A stretch of DNA of 64,000 bases from Flavobacterium sp. J27 (lineage in GTDB: Bacteria; Bacteroidota; Bacteroidia; Flavobacteriales; Flavobacteriaceae): the NCBI RefSeq assembly GCF_004303025.1, contig NZ_PJQW01000015.1:19848-83847 (forward strand). The letters run 5' to 3'. The notes beneath the pieces are model-generated. The model was not told the DNA's origin and did not search any database. It saw nothing but the letters and a program-made list of their open reading frames with translations. The position numbers and the translations under genes are program-made. Every line of letters begins with the position of its first letter. The first letter of the stretch is position 1. Positions 24,341 through 31,815 of this stretch are shown in pieces.

Positions 24341-25702
24341 TTACTTTATAATGTTGTCTTTGTAATTTTCTGCCATATTTAACAATTCGTCAAAGGTTAT
24401 AATTGAGATATTGTTAAGTCCATTTCTCAATTTGGTAAAATCCCGTTTTACTTTTTGAAATTCTCCATCTGTTGGTTTAACTCCTTTAACTAAATGCTCA
24501 TAACTAGAAATTATTATTAAACCTTCCGGTCTGTAAATATTTCCTTCAAGAATTTTTCCTTTAAGGTCTTGTTTAGCCTTTTTGTTTTTAATCTTTTCTT
24601 GGATTAGAGCGTCCATATAATTTATCGTTTGAATTAATGCTTTACTCATTTCAGATGAAAAAGCATAATTATCGTGGCTTGGGTCTTTTGTAAGAGCGTT
24701 TTTTAGATGTGTTTTGATTTCAATTACATCTACGCCACCATAATGATTTATCCCAATAAAGTCTGGATATTTTTTTTTCAGACTAACATTAAGTTCAATT
24801 TTCGGGTAAATTTCTCGATATGAAAAAATTAGAAACGAAAGGAAGTTTTCAAAGTATTTTTGCCATACTGATTCAAGTTGTTTAATTTTTCGCTTATCAG
24901 ATTCAACTTTCTCTATAGTTTTTCTAGCAATTTGAGTTTTAATATTTGAACTTTTTAACGCAAGAATTTCACGCCCTAGTTTTATAATGTCTTCAAGTCT
25001 TGCCTTTATAAAATAGTCATTTAAAACTGTAAGGAATTTCGTTCCAAAGACTTCCTTTTGAATTAATTTCAAACTTAAATCTTGCAGAGAAATAAGGTCA
25101 TTTTCGTTTAGGTATCTTTCAAAATCTGATTTAGTCCTTTTTGTTGGAAGATTAAAACGGTCAATTAAAAATGTAAATTCTCCCTTATTTGAAAGTGTTT
25201 TTCTTTCTCTTTCTAAACCAAAATAGCTCCTTTGATATTCTCTAGATTTATAGTTTACATATTTTGATTGGTAATTTTTTGCTCCTTCATAGATTTGATT
25301 GTATGTGTTCAAAACTTCTATTATTGCATCAGGATTAAAAATCAAAACATTGTTTTCTACTGTATAGTCATTAATGTCAGCAGAAATTGAAATGGCTATT
25401 ATGTTGTGAGAGTTAAATTGAAAAACTTCATTAAGTTTTGAGTAATGCCGAAGTTTTAATTTATTATTTACAAAGTTTTCGATTGGAAATTCGATTGGAA
25501 ATTCAATTCTTGTAAGATTATTGTAACTGTTTACATATGTTACTTTTCCTTCATTTGAAACTCTCCTGTCAAGTAGATTTAAAGTCGCATTTCCATTAGC
25601 TGAAGTTAAAAGAACTAAATCTGTCCCATCGATAGTAATGTCTCCATTTATTTGAAGTTCCTCCCATCCTAAATCTTGTATTTTCTGTATCAGATTTTGC
25701 AT
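24341..25702 (-). CDS. Shedu-type anti-phage nuclease, DUF4263 (cassette 1)
   Basis: 453 residues from ATG at 25700-25702; a GTG seven codons upstream sits in the boundary box and is rejected. The C-terminal ~170 residues show the SduA/DUF4263 nuclease core: a YPDFIGIN strand, then VDVIEIKTHL (the Asp and E-x-K of a PD-(D/E)xK fold), then SSEMSKALIQTINYMDALI. The N-terminal ~230 residues (YFGLERERKTLSNKG region) are the variable sensor part. Shedu proteins are single-gene phage defences that nick or cut DNA. It is the first cassette next to the attI-like site, the position best expressed in integrons. Confidence 0.8.
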   Translation of the reverse strand: MQNLIQKIQDLGWEELQINGDITIDGTDLVLLTSANGNATLNLLDRRVSNEGKVTYVNSYNNLTRIEFPIEFPIENFVNNKLKLRHYSKLNEVFQFNSHNIIAISISADINDYTVENNVLIFNPDAIIEVLNTYNQIYEGAKNYQSKYVNYKSREYQRSYFGLERERKTLSNKGEFTFLIDRFNLPTKRTKSDFERYLNENDLISLQDLSLKLIQKEVFGTKFLTVLNDYFIKARLEDIIKLGREILALKSSNIKTQIARKTIEKVESDKRKIKQLESVWQKYFENFLSFLIFSYREIYPKIELNVSLKKKYPDFIGINHYGGVDVIEIKTHLKNALTKDPSHDNYAFSSEMSKALIQTINYMDALIQEKIKNKKAKQDLKGKILEGNIYRPEGLIIISSYEHLVKGVKPTDGEFQKVKRDFTKLRNGLNNISIITFDELLNMAENYKDNIIK

Positions 25703-25712
25703 ATTGTTTTTC

Positions 25713-25810
25713 AGCTTACGCACAACTTGTTTATATGTCTGACTTCGTCAGACCTATACAACAACCATTTGTTAGATAGGTCTGAAAACAGTCAGACTTT
25801 TTTCTTACCC
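25713..25810 (-). other. attI-like recombination region
   Basis: The boundary box ACGCACAAC (25718-25726) lacks the AACG plus bulge seen in all attC-like sites; on the gene strand it reads ATAAACAAGTTGTGC, similar in form to the attI1 core (AAACAAAGTTAGGC). Nearby lie a perfect palindrome GTCTGAC-TTC-GTCAGAC (25738-25754) and a perfect 10-base stem TCAGACCTAT (25749-25758) / ATAGGTCTGA (25776-25785), whose loop contains AACAAC. A further GTCTGA / TCAGAC pair (25780-25797) is followed by a T-run. Shared GTCTGA units suggest multiple recombinase binding sites. Confidence 0.6.
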
Positions 25811-25828
25811 AAAAATAATAATTATCTA

Positions 25829-26890
25829 TTACAAATCATCAAAAGGGCTTTTTATTTGTTCTAAACTTTTTGTGCTTACATGAGTATATATTTCCGTTGT
25901 TCTACTACTATTATGACCAAGCAATTCTTGTATGTATCTTAAATCGGTACCGCTTTCTAATAAATGAGTCGCATAACTATGTCGCAACCAATGCAAGGTG
26001 ACAGGTTTTGAAATTTTAGTTTTCTGCAATGTTTGTTTTAAAACACTTTGTAAACTCTTTTCAGAATATTTAACACCTTTATTTTGTCCTTCAAAGAGCC
26101 AAACCATAGGTTTGTATTGTACATAATAGACTCGTAGCATTTCTAAAATTTTGTTAGACAAAGGTACAATGCGGTCTTTTTTTCCTTTACTTTGTCTAAT
26201 GAGCACAATACCTCTTTTGGAATCAATATCTGTAGGTTTTAAATGCAATAATTCGCTACGTCTTAAACCACAACTGTAAATCATTGAGAGCATTGTTTTA
26301 TGTTTTAGATTGCTAGGTGCTTCTAAAATGAATTTTATTTCTTCCTTACTCAAAACATTAGGCAATACTTTTTCTCGTTTGGGACGATGAATTTTATCAA
26401 TAATCAATACTTCATTACGTATGGTTTTAAAATATAATTTGATTGCATTTACAATCTGATTTTGATAGGAAGTGGAAAATTTGTTTTTTAGAATGTGTTC
26501 ATTGGTAAACCATATGACATCGTCATTCGTAATTTCTGAAACAGTTTTGTGAGTATAAAACGTTAAAAACGATTTTAGTGCATCTGCATAAGTTTTAATG
26601 GTATTTTCACTATACCTTTTCGCTTGTAACCATTGTTTAAATTTTTCTAATTGCCGAATGCCTTCCTCCGATAGAATTGGAGTTGGAGGTATTTTAAAAT
26701 GTGCTCTGTTTGCTATAGTATCAGGCAAATGCCAATATTTTTTAGAAGCACTCCAAGTTGCTCCTTTAAAAGTTTTAATACGTGAAAGTAAAAGTACGTC
26801 TTTATCAAAAAATACAGCAATACGAGGTATTCCTTTGTGAGTAATTAATTTGGCTTTCCAATACATTTTGTGTGGCTTATATACTTTCAA
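25829..26890 (-). CDS. Tyrosine recombinase, Xer/IntI-like, with N-terminal extension
   Basis: 353 residues. Residues 1-70 form an extra N-terminal domain (FKGATWSASKKYWHLPD) common in Bacteroidota integrases. Residues ~75-165 are the SAM-like core-binding domain (YSENTIKTYADALKSFL). The catalytic domain has Arg210 (SCGLRRSELL), Lys near 237 (QSKGKKDR), His300-x-x-Arg303 (LHWLRHSYATHLL), His326 (LLGHNSS) and Tyr335 (IYTHV). The end SPFDDL resembles the SPLDAL end of IntI. The insertion between motifs II and III that marks IntI is absent. It most likely drives cassette exchange in the adjacent array. Confidence 0.85.
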   Translation of the reverse strand: MKVYKPHKMYWKAKLITHKGIPRIAVFFDKDVLLLSRIKTFKGATWSASKKYWHLPDTIANRAHFKIPPTPILSEEGIRQLEKFKQWLQAKRYSENTIKTYADALKSFLTFYTHKTVSEITNDDVIWFTNEHILKNKFSTSYQNQIVNAIKLYFKTIRNEVLIIDKIHRPKREKVLPNVLSKEEIKFILEAPSNLKHKTMLSMIYSCGLRRSELLHLKPTDIDSKRGIVLIRQSKGKKDRIVPLSNKILEMLRVYYVQYKPMVWLFEGQNKGVKYSEKSLQSVLKQTLQKTKISKPVTLHWLRHSYATHLLESGTDLRYIQELLGHNSSRTTEIYTHVSTKSLEQIKSPFDDL

Positions 26891-26952
26891 AAATACTATT
26901 ATTTACTTATATATTTTAAAAAAAGCTTTTGTTTTAAAAATAAAACCAAACA

Positions 26953-26980
26953 CCACCAACCACCAACCACCAACCACCAA
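26953..26980. repeat. Heptamer tandem repeat (CCACCAA x4)
   Basis: Four perfect copies of CCACCAA fill 26953-26980, directly before the stop codon complement of the gene at 26981-27712. A-rich and C-rich short tandem runs of this type are common in flavobacterial spacers. It may be a slippage-prone tract; no function is evident. Confidence 0.6.
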
Positions 26981-27712
26981 CTAACCCATAACCTCAACAA
27001 CCTCCATAACTCCTTTCGATATAGGATAAAAACTACCATTTACTTCTTGAAATAAACGTCCAATGGCTACAACAATACAAGAATGATAATCGGTTAGTGG
27101 TGGTACAGCTAAAGCTACATCTCCTGAAAAACTACGATCTATTGCTACCTTTTCACTTTGTATAAATGAAAAATCCCCATTAGCATCAACTAAAACATAA
27201 CGTAGAACTATTTCCATTTGACTGGCTACAGTACCCATAAATAAAGAAGAGGTATTGAAATGAGGTACTTGCAATCCATTTTGCCCATCAAAAGTATAGG
27301 CTTGTTGCAGCATGTTTTGTAAAGAACCGTCTTGGGTAAGTACATAACCGCATAATAAATCACGACCAATAGCTGTAGTCAAACCATTTGCAAAAGTACG
27401 TTGTCCTCTTTCTGAAGTAATATCAAAGGCTTTCAATTGGGTAAACACGCGTACCAACCGCTGATGTAGCTTGCCATCTTTTAAAAGCTGTAAATAGGGT
27501 TGGAGCATTTGCTTAAAAGAAGCTACCGCTTGCATACATTTTTTAAATTCCGAACTGTTCTCTCGCACCCGCACCATAGAGGCTTTGGTCTTTATGGCTT
27601 CTCCATTAAAACCGCCTCCCGCAGTACGCACTACTTGTTTGCCATCTAAAAGATAAAATGTTAATCCTTGTATGGTTCCTGTTAATTGTACAATGCCTTT
27701 TCCTTTTGCCAT
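26981..27712 (-). CDS. Conserved Bacteroidota hypothetical protein (243 aa)
   Basis: Begins MAKGKGIVQLTGTIQGLTFYLLDGKQVVRTAGGG, a head shared by a large family of Bacteroidota proteins of unknown function (the K-G-I-L-x-G-T-I-x-x-x-x-F-Y-x-x-x-D-G pattern), followed by VRENSSEFKKCMQAVASFK. The second half is beta-rich (VASQMEIVLRYVLVDANGDF, VALAVPPLTDYHSCIVVAIG). No signal peptide. It lies between the recombinase and the B12 importer genes and shows no link to either. Some family members occur near mobile elements and phage-like genes. Confidence 0.7.
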   Translation of the reverse strand: MAKGKGIVQLTGTIQGLTFYLLDGKQVVRTAGGGFNGEAIKTKASMVRVRENSSEFKKCMQAVASFKQMLQPYLQLLKDGKLHQRLVRVFTQLKAFDITSERGQRTFANGLTTAIGRDLLCGYVLTQDGSLQNMLQQAYTFDGQNGLQVPHFNTSSLFMGTVASQMEIVLRYVLVDANGDFSFIQSEKVAIDRSFSGDVALAVPPLTDYHSCIVVAIGRLFQEVNGSFYPISKGVMEVVEVMG

Positions 27713-27924
27713 AGTAAAGTCGTTTAAAAGTCTAAGATACTAAATATTTATTATAAATATATACTAAATATATGGCTAGTATATGGTAAGGTTATAGTAA
27801 CTATATAGTAAGTATAAGTGCAATAAAAGTGCTGGGTAAGTGTACAGTAACAGTACATTATGTCGTGTGAATAACGGAGTAAAGTTAGCGAAATGAAAAC
27901 TAAAAAAAGGAATATAAAGAGGGT

Positions 27925-28947
27925 TTACCCAATTCTTTTTTTGCGTACCAAAAGCCAAACTACTATGGGGGCTCCTATAATGGAAGTAATCGCATTGATG
28001 GGTAAGGTAATATCATTACCGGGCAATTGGGCTACAATATCACAAAACAATAGCACAATAGCACCTAACAATGAGGTGCTCCAAAACAAGATAAAATGAT
28101 TGCTGGTTTGAAACAACAACTTAGCCATATGGGGTACCGCTAACCCAATAAAGGCTATTGGGCCCACAAAAGCTGTAATACTTCCGGCTAAAATACTGGT
28201 AGCAAACAAAATAATGTAACGGGTACGCTTAAAATTAACGCCTAAACTGCTCGCATAACGTTCTCCTAATAATAGGGCATCCAAAGGTTTGATTACTAAA
28301 AAACTAAGGCTAATGCCAAGGCAGGTTACAATGGCTAAAAAACTAACATTGGACCAACTCAAATTGCCTAAACTCCCCATCTGCCAAAAAGTGTATTTCT
28401 GTAACTGTTCGGCGGTAGTAAAATAGGAAAGTACAGAAACGATAGCGCTGGTTAAACTACCAAACATCAATCCTACAATTAAAATAGACATGGTGTCTTT
28501 CAATCGTTCTGATACTAATAACACAGCCAATAATACTAACGAACTGCCTATTCCAGAAGCGAATACTAATCCTAGCGATGAAGTAAATATTTTAGAAAGA
28601 CCTAAAGGTAAAATACCTGCTCCTAATACTACTATGGCTACACCCAAACTGGCCCCAGAACTCAACCCTAAAACATAGGGTCCTGCCAAAGGGTTTCTAA
28701 AAAGAGTTTGCATCAATAAACCACTAATCGATAAAGCAATACCTACTAAAATAGCGGTGATCGCTTTGGGTAACCTAAAGTTTAAAATGATATAATCCCA
28801 AGAAGTTTTTGAAGTTGAATTACCCATCAACGCTTGGGCTACTTCTTTAAAAGGTATTTTAATAGAACCTAAACTAATATTTAATAGGGTTAAAAATACT
28901 AAAACAAGTACTAAACAAATCAATAATATGGTAAACTTCTTGGTCAC
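27925..28947 (-). CDS. btuC: ABC transporter permease, FecCD/BtuC family
   Basis: 340 residues and about nine to ten membrane helices. Family signatures include FRLPKAITAILVGIALSISGLLMQTLFRNPLAGPYVLGLSSGA (shown here in parts), LLLGERYASSLG and GPIAFIGLAVPHM. These are the conserved blocks of FecCD/BtuC permeases that pair with a periplasmic binding protein and an ATPase. The B12 genes next door favour cobalamin over iron-siderophore as substrate. The binding-protein gene ends one base upstream. No ATPase gene is found in the window, so it must be encoded elsewhere. Confidence 0.85.
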   Translation of the reverse strand: MTKKFTILLICLVLVLVFLTLLNISLGSIKIPFKEVAQALMGNSTSKTSWDYIILNFRLPKAITAILVGIALSISGLLMQTLFRNPLAGPYVLGLSSGASLGVAIVVLGAGILPLGLSKIFTSSLGLVFASGIGSSLVLLAVLLVSERLKDTMSILIVGLMFGSLTSAIVSVLSYFTTAEQLQKYTFWQMGSLGNLSWSNVSFLAIVTCLGISLSFLVIKPLDALLLGERYASSLGVNFKRTRYIILFATSILAGSITAFVGPIAFIGLAVPHMAKLLFQTSNHFILFWSTSLLGAIVLLFCDIVAQLPGNDITLPINAITSIIGAPIVVWLLVRKKRIG

Positions 28948-28948
28948 T

Positions 28949-30085
28949 TTAGTCTAACTTTTTGGCAAAGGTAAAGGTATAATTGGGTAAAACGGTAGGA
29001 TGAAAGATTTTAATATAATCTTTTAAAACTAAGTCTGGTCTACTGGGAGCACTTTCATAATAAACAGTACCACCAGTAGCTCCTTTCTGACTTTCAAAGG
29101 AATACACGTTTTTATGTTGAAAAGCATCAAACTTCGCATAATGATGGTTTTCTTCTAAAAGTTGGTCTAAACTCATAATCGATCCATTGGTAATCCAAAT
29201 ATCGGCATGCTCAGCAGTATCAAATACACTTTCAAAACTTAAGGGTTCGCTACCCATTCCTGGTAAATCTTTCCATAAATAATCGGCTTTGGCATCTTGT
29301 ATAAATTGTGCAATCCAACTATTTCCTCTAGCTACAAACCATTGGTCTTTGTACAAGGAACCATACAATACTTTTTGTTTGGGCGCAAAGTCTTTTACTA
29401 GGGTAAGGGTTTGTTGGTAATTGTTGGTAATGGAGTTAAATATAGAATCCCCCTTTTTTTCTTTTCCCAATAAGGCAGCATAAAACTTAATCCACTCGGC
29501 TTTACCTAATGGAGATTGTTCCATCCAATCGCCCTGAAATAATACATTTAATCCGTTGGAAGTCAGTTTGTCAACCATAGGATTGGTATTGTCTACTCCA
29601 AAGGTCACGATCGCATCGGGTTGCATGTCAAAGAGTAATTCAATATTTAAGCTTTCGTTTTGTCCTACATCTCTTACTTTGCCACTGTCAATTAAGGCTC
29701 TGGTTTTTGTTGACGAAATATAATTGGTATGAGGAAAGCCAATGAGTTTCGTTTCGCTGTCTAACATCTCTAAAAACGGAATAATCGTGGTAGACGTAAC
29801 GACTAACTTTTGTAAGGGAACCGTAACCATAGTATAGTCTTTTAAGCTGTCTGGTATAACAACGTTTTGTTGCTTCAAAATATAGGTAAAGGGTTTTTCG
29901 GCTTTTGGCCAAGGATTCAAAACTTTTACGACACTATAACCATTGTATTTGTAAATGGCTAAGCCGCTAGCATATTGGATTTTATTTTTAGGAGATTGGC
30001 TAACAACTGAAGTGTTTTTAGTAGTTTCTTTACAGCCTATTAGTAAAAAAGGGAGTAACAGTAGAAGTCTATAAGCGAATTTCAT
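28949..30085 (-). CDS. btuF: ABC transporter substrate-binding lipoprotein, BtuF-like
   Basis: 378 residues from ATG at 30083-30085; a start seven codons upstream would put charged residues before the signal peptide. Lipobox LPFLLIGC (Cys about residue 18). The body is a class III periplasmic binding protein: VTSTTIIPFLEMLDSETKLIGFPH, then LNIELLFDMQPDAIVTFG, then WLYK-like late segments and YYESAPSRPDLVLKDYIKIFHP. It would capture corrinoid (or possibly haem/siderophore) and hand it to the permease encoded downstream. Divergent from the cob genes, separated by about 80 bases. Confidence 0.85.
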   Translation of the reverse strand: MKFAYRLLLLLPFLLIGCKETTKNTSVVSQSPKNKIQYASGLAIYKYNGYSVVKVLNPWPKAEKPFTYILKQQNVVIPDSLKDYTMVTVPLQKLVVTSTTIIPFLEMLDSETKLIGFPHTNYISSTKTRALIDSGKVRDVGQNESLNIELLFDMQPDAIVTFGVDNTNPMVDKLTSNGLNVLFQGDWMEQSPLGKAEWIKFYAALLGKEKKGDSIFNSITNNYQQTLTLVKDFAPKQKVLYGSLYKDQWFVARGNSWIAQFIQDAKADYLWKDLPGMGSEPLSFESVFDTAEHADIWITNGSIMSLDQLLEENHHYAKFDAFQHKNVYSFESQKGATGGTVYYESAPSRPDLVLKDYIKIFHPTVLPNYTFTFAKKLD

Positions 30086-30103
30086 GCGGTTTTTTCGTTT
30101 GCA

Positions 30104-30111
30104 CAAATGTA
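30104..30111 (-). promoter_or_regulatory. -7 promoter box for the btuF-btuC operon
   Basis: Minus-strand TACATTTG at 30104-30111, 19 bases before the btuF start, matches the Bacteroidota TAnnTTTG element. A matching TTG at the usual distance was not found, so only the -7 part is supported. Confidence 0.4.
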
Positions 30112-30165
30112 TGAAAAATTCTACGCTTCCATTTTATTAAAAATTAGAAACACTATCTTTACCAC

Positions 30166-30528
30166 ATGAATACGGTAAGAGAAAAGACATGTGCACAATG
30201 CCAAACTGCTTTTGGTTGTGGCAATCCATCAGAAACAATCAAATGCTGGTGTAATGATTTACCACCTATTTTTTCTCTAGATAATTATTCCGACTGTTTG
30301 TGTCCCAATTGTTTAAAACAAGCTACTATTACAAAAATTAACGAGTATGTGGCAACCTTAACTCCTGAAAATAGTAAAACCAACAAAGCAAAAGACTTGC
30401 CTAAAACCACACATCTTGTGGAAGATATTGATTACTATCTGGAAAATGGGAATTATGTGTTTACCAAATGGTTTCACCTCAAAAGAGGCACTTGCTGTGG
30501 CAACAGATGTAGACATTGTCCTTATTAA
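30166..30528 (+). CDS. Cysteine-rich CWC domain fused to DUF5522
   Basis: 120 residues. N-terminal ~60 residues are a cysteine-rich CWC-type domain (CAQCQTAFGCGN, IKCWCNDLPP, CLCPNC), likely metal-binding. C-terminal ~45 residues fit DUF5522 (DIDYYLENGNYVFTKWFHLKRGTCCGNRCRHCPY in parts), including the CCGNxCRHCPY end. In many bacteria these are separate small proteins. Start at the head of the cobalamin gene cluster, divergent from btuF; the link to B12 is by position only. Probably binds zinc or an Fe-S cluster. Confidence 0.75.
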   Translation: MNTVREKTCAQCQTAFGCGNPSETIKCWCNDLPPIFSLDNYSDCLCPNCLKQATITKINEYVATLTPENSKTNKAKDLPKTTHLVEDIDYYLENGNYVFTKWFHLKRGTCCGNRCRHCPY

Positions 30529-30596
30529 TTAAAAATTATGAATTACAAGTTTTAATAAATAATAAAAACACAACATTACTAATCACTAATTACAAA

Positions 30597-31103
30597 ATGA
30601 TATATTTAATAACTGGAGGGGAACGTTCTGGGAAAAGTGGATACGGACAAGACCTAGCCTTATCTTTATCTGAAAATCCCATGTATGTAGCAACTGCAAG
30701 AAATTGGGATGGCGATTTCCAAAAAAGAATAGACCGGCATCAAAAAGATAGAGACGAACATTGGGTTAATATAGAAAAAGAGAAACACTTAAGCGAGATA
30801 GACTTCTCTGGAAAAGTAGCGCTAATTGATTGTGTTACACTTTGGCTAACCAATTTCTTTGTCGATACTAAAAATGATGTTGAGGCTTGTCTTGAACTGG
30901 CTAAAAAAGAAATCGAGCTCATCTTGGAACAAAAAGACATCACGCTGATTATTATTACGAATGAAATCGGAATGGGAGTGCATGCTGCCACACACGTTGG
31001 TAGAAAATTCACCGAGTTACAAGGCTGGATGAATCAGTATTTAGCTAAAAAAGCAGATAAAGTAGTCTTAATGGTTTCTGGAATTCCAGTACCAATAAAA
31101 TAA
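30597..31103 (+). CDS. cobU: Adenosylcobinamide kinase / adenosylcobinamide-phosphate guanylyltransferase
   Basis: 168 residues from ATG at 30597-30599; a longer in-frame reading from 30516 would overlap the previous gene and is rejected. P-loop GGERSGKS at residues 7-14, then YVATARNWDGDFQKRIDRHQ (the nucleotide and substrate region typical of CobU) and LIDCVTLWLTNFF, NEIGMGVHA. It phosphorylates adenosylcobinamide and transfers GMP to give AdoCbi-GDP, the substrate of CobS. Starts a run of plus-strand nucleotide-loop assembly genes ending in cobC. Confidence 0.92.
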   Translation: MIYLITGGERSGKSGYGQDLALSLSENPMYVATARNWDGDFQKRIDRHQKDRDEHWVNIEKEKHLSEIDFSGKVALIDCVTLWLTNFFVDTKNDVEACLELAKKEIELILEQKDITLIIITNEIGMGVHAATHVGRKFTELQGWMNQYLAKKADKVVLMVSGIPVPIK

Positions 31104-31108
31104 AATAC

Positions 31109-31753
31109 ATGAAAGTTTTAAGCTCGTGGAGTGGTGGTAAAGACAGCTGTTATGCACTAATGAAAGCAGTGCAACAAGGATTACAACCTATAGCGCTACT
31201 CAATATGATGAATGAAAACGGGAAAGTATCGCGTTCGCACGGCATTCCGTTAGCTATTTTGGAACAACAGGCAGCCCAAATGCAATTGCCTTTAGTGGCG
31301 GTGCCAGCCTCATGGTCTCAGTACGAAGAACATTATATTGCTACTTTACATCAAATAAAAAAGAAGTATGCTATCCAAGGAGTCGTTTTTGGTGACATTG
31401 ATTTGGAACCACATCGAGAATGGGAAGAAAAGGTGTGTACTGCGGCCAATTTAAAAGCGTTCTTGCCTTTGTGGCAACAAGATAGAATTGGTTTGGTGCA
31501 CGAAATGCTAGATAATGGGATTCAAACCCTAATTGTTTCTTGTAATTTACAAATGGGAGAAGGGTATTTAGGAAAGGTCCTTACTAAAGAATTAGCTTTA
31601 GAATTACAAAAAAAAGGGGTTGATCCATGCGGAGAAAATGGGGAGTTTCATACCCTAGTAATTGATTGTCCTTTATTTGAAAATAAAATTCAATTGCCTA
31701 GTTTTGAAGTGAAAACCTATGAGAATTATTGTTTTATAGTTTGGAACGACTAA
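31109..31753 (+). CDS. PP-loop ATPase, diphthine-ammonia ligase-like (DUF71)
   Basis: 214 residues. N-terminal PP-loop SWSGGKDSCYAL (SGGKDS, residues ~6-14) and later GDIDLEPHREWEEKVC and VDPCGENGEFHTLVIDCP, the conserved end of the DUF71/Dph6-like family. Bacteria do not make diphthamide, so the true reaction is an ATP-dependent amidation or thiolation of another target. It sits 5 bases after cobU. Homologues are repeatedly found in B12 gene clusters of Bacteroidota, where a role in corrinoid amidation or salvage has been suggested but is not settled. Confidence 0.8.
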   Translation: MKVLSSWSGGKDSCYALMKAVQQGLQPIALLNMMNENGKVSRSHGIPLAILEQQAAQMQLPLVAVPASWSQYEEHYIATLHQIKKKYAIQGVVFGDIDLEPHREWEEKVCTAANLKAFLPLWQQDRIGLVHEMLDNGIQTLIVSCNLQMGEGYLGKVLTKELALELQKKGVDPCGENGEFHTLVIDCPLFENKIQLPSFEVKTYENYCFIVWND

Positions 31754-31815
31754 CTTCAAATATGATAATTCCTCGTCAGTTCGAGTGTTTTTTACGGAAA
31801 GAAATGGAATAAAAA

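Larger units (their letters stand above)
13582..26890 (-). mobile_element. Integron-like gene cassette array with its tyrosine recombinase
   Basis: Nine cassettes (13 genes plus one broken gene), all read on the minus strand, are separated by ten palindromic sites and followed at the right end by an attI-like site (25713-25810) and a tyrosine recombinase (25829-26890). Site boxes end in AAC on the left and begin with GTT on the right. All nine left boxes of sites 1-9 continue as AACG plus a variable 5-6-base bulge. Cassette ends match within each cassette (13/14, 13/15, 14/15, 13/15, 13/15, 11/15 and 12/15 for seven of nine). Known integrons have this same logic. The recombinase is not a standard IntI, so the call is integron-like, not integron. 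Confidence 0.8.

Noticed and set aside
27713..27924. AT-rich palindromic spacer as a replication origin
   Set aside because: No DnaA-box cluster and no origin-linked genes; short TATA-type repeats only.
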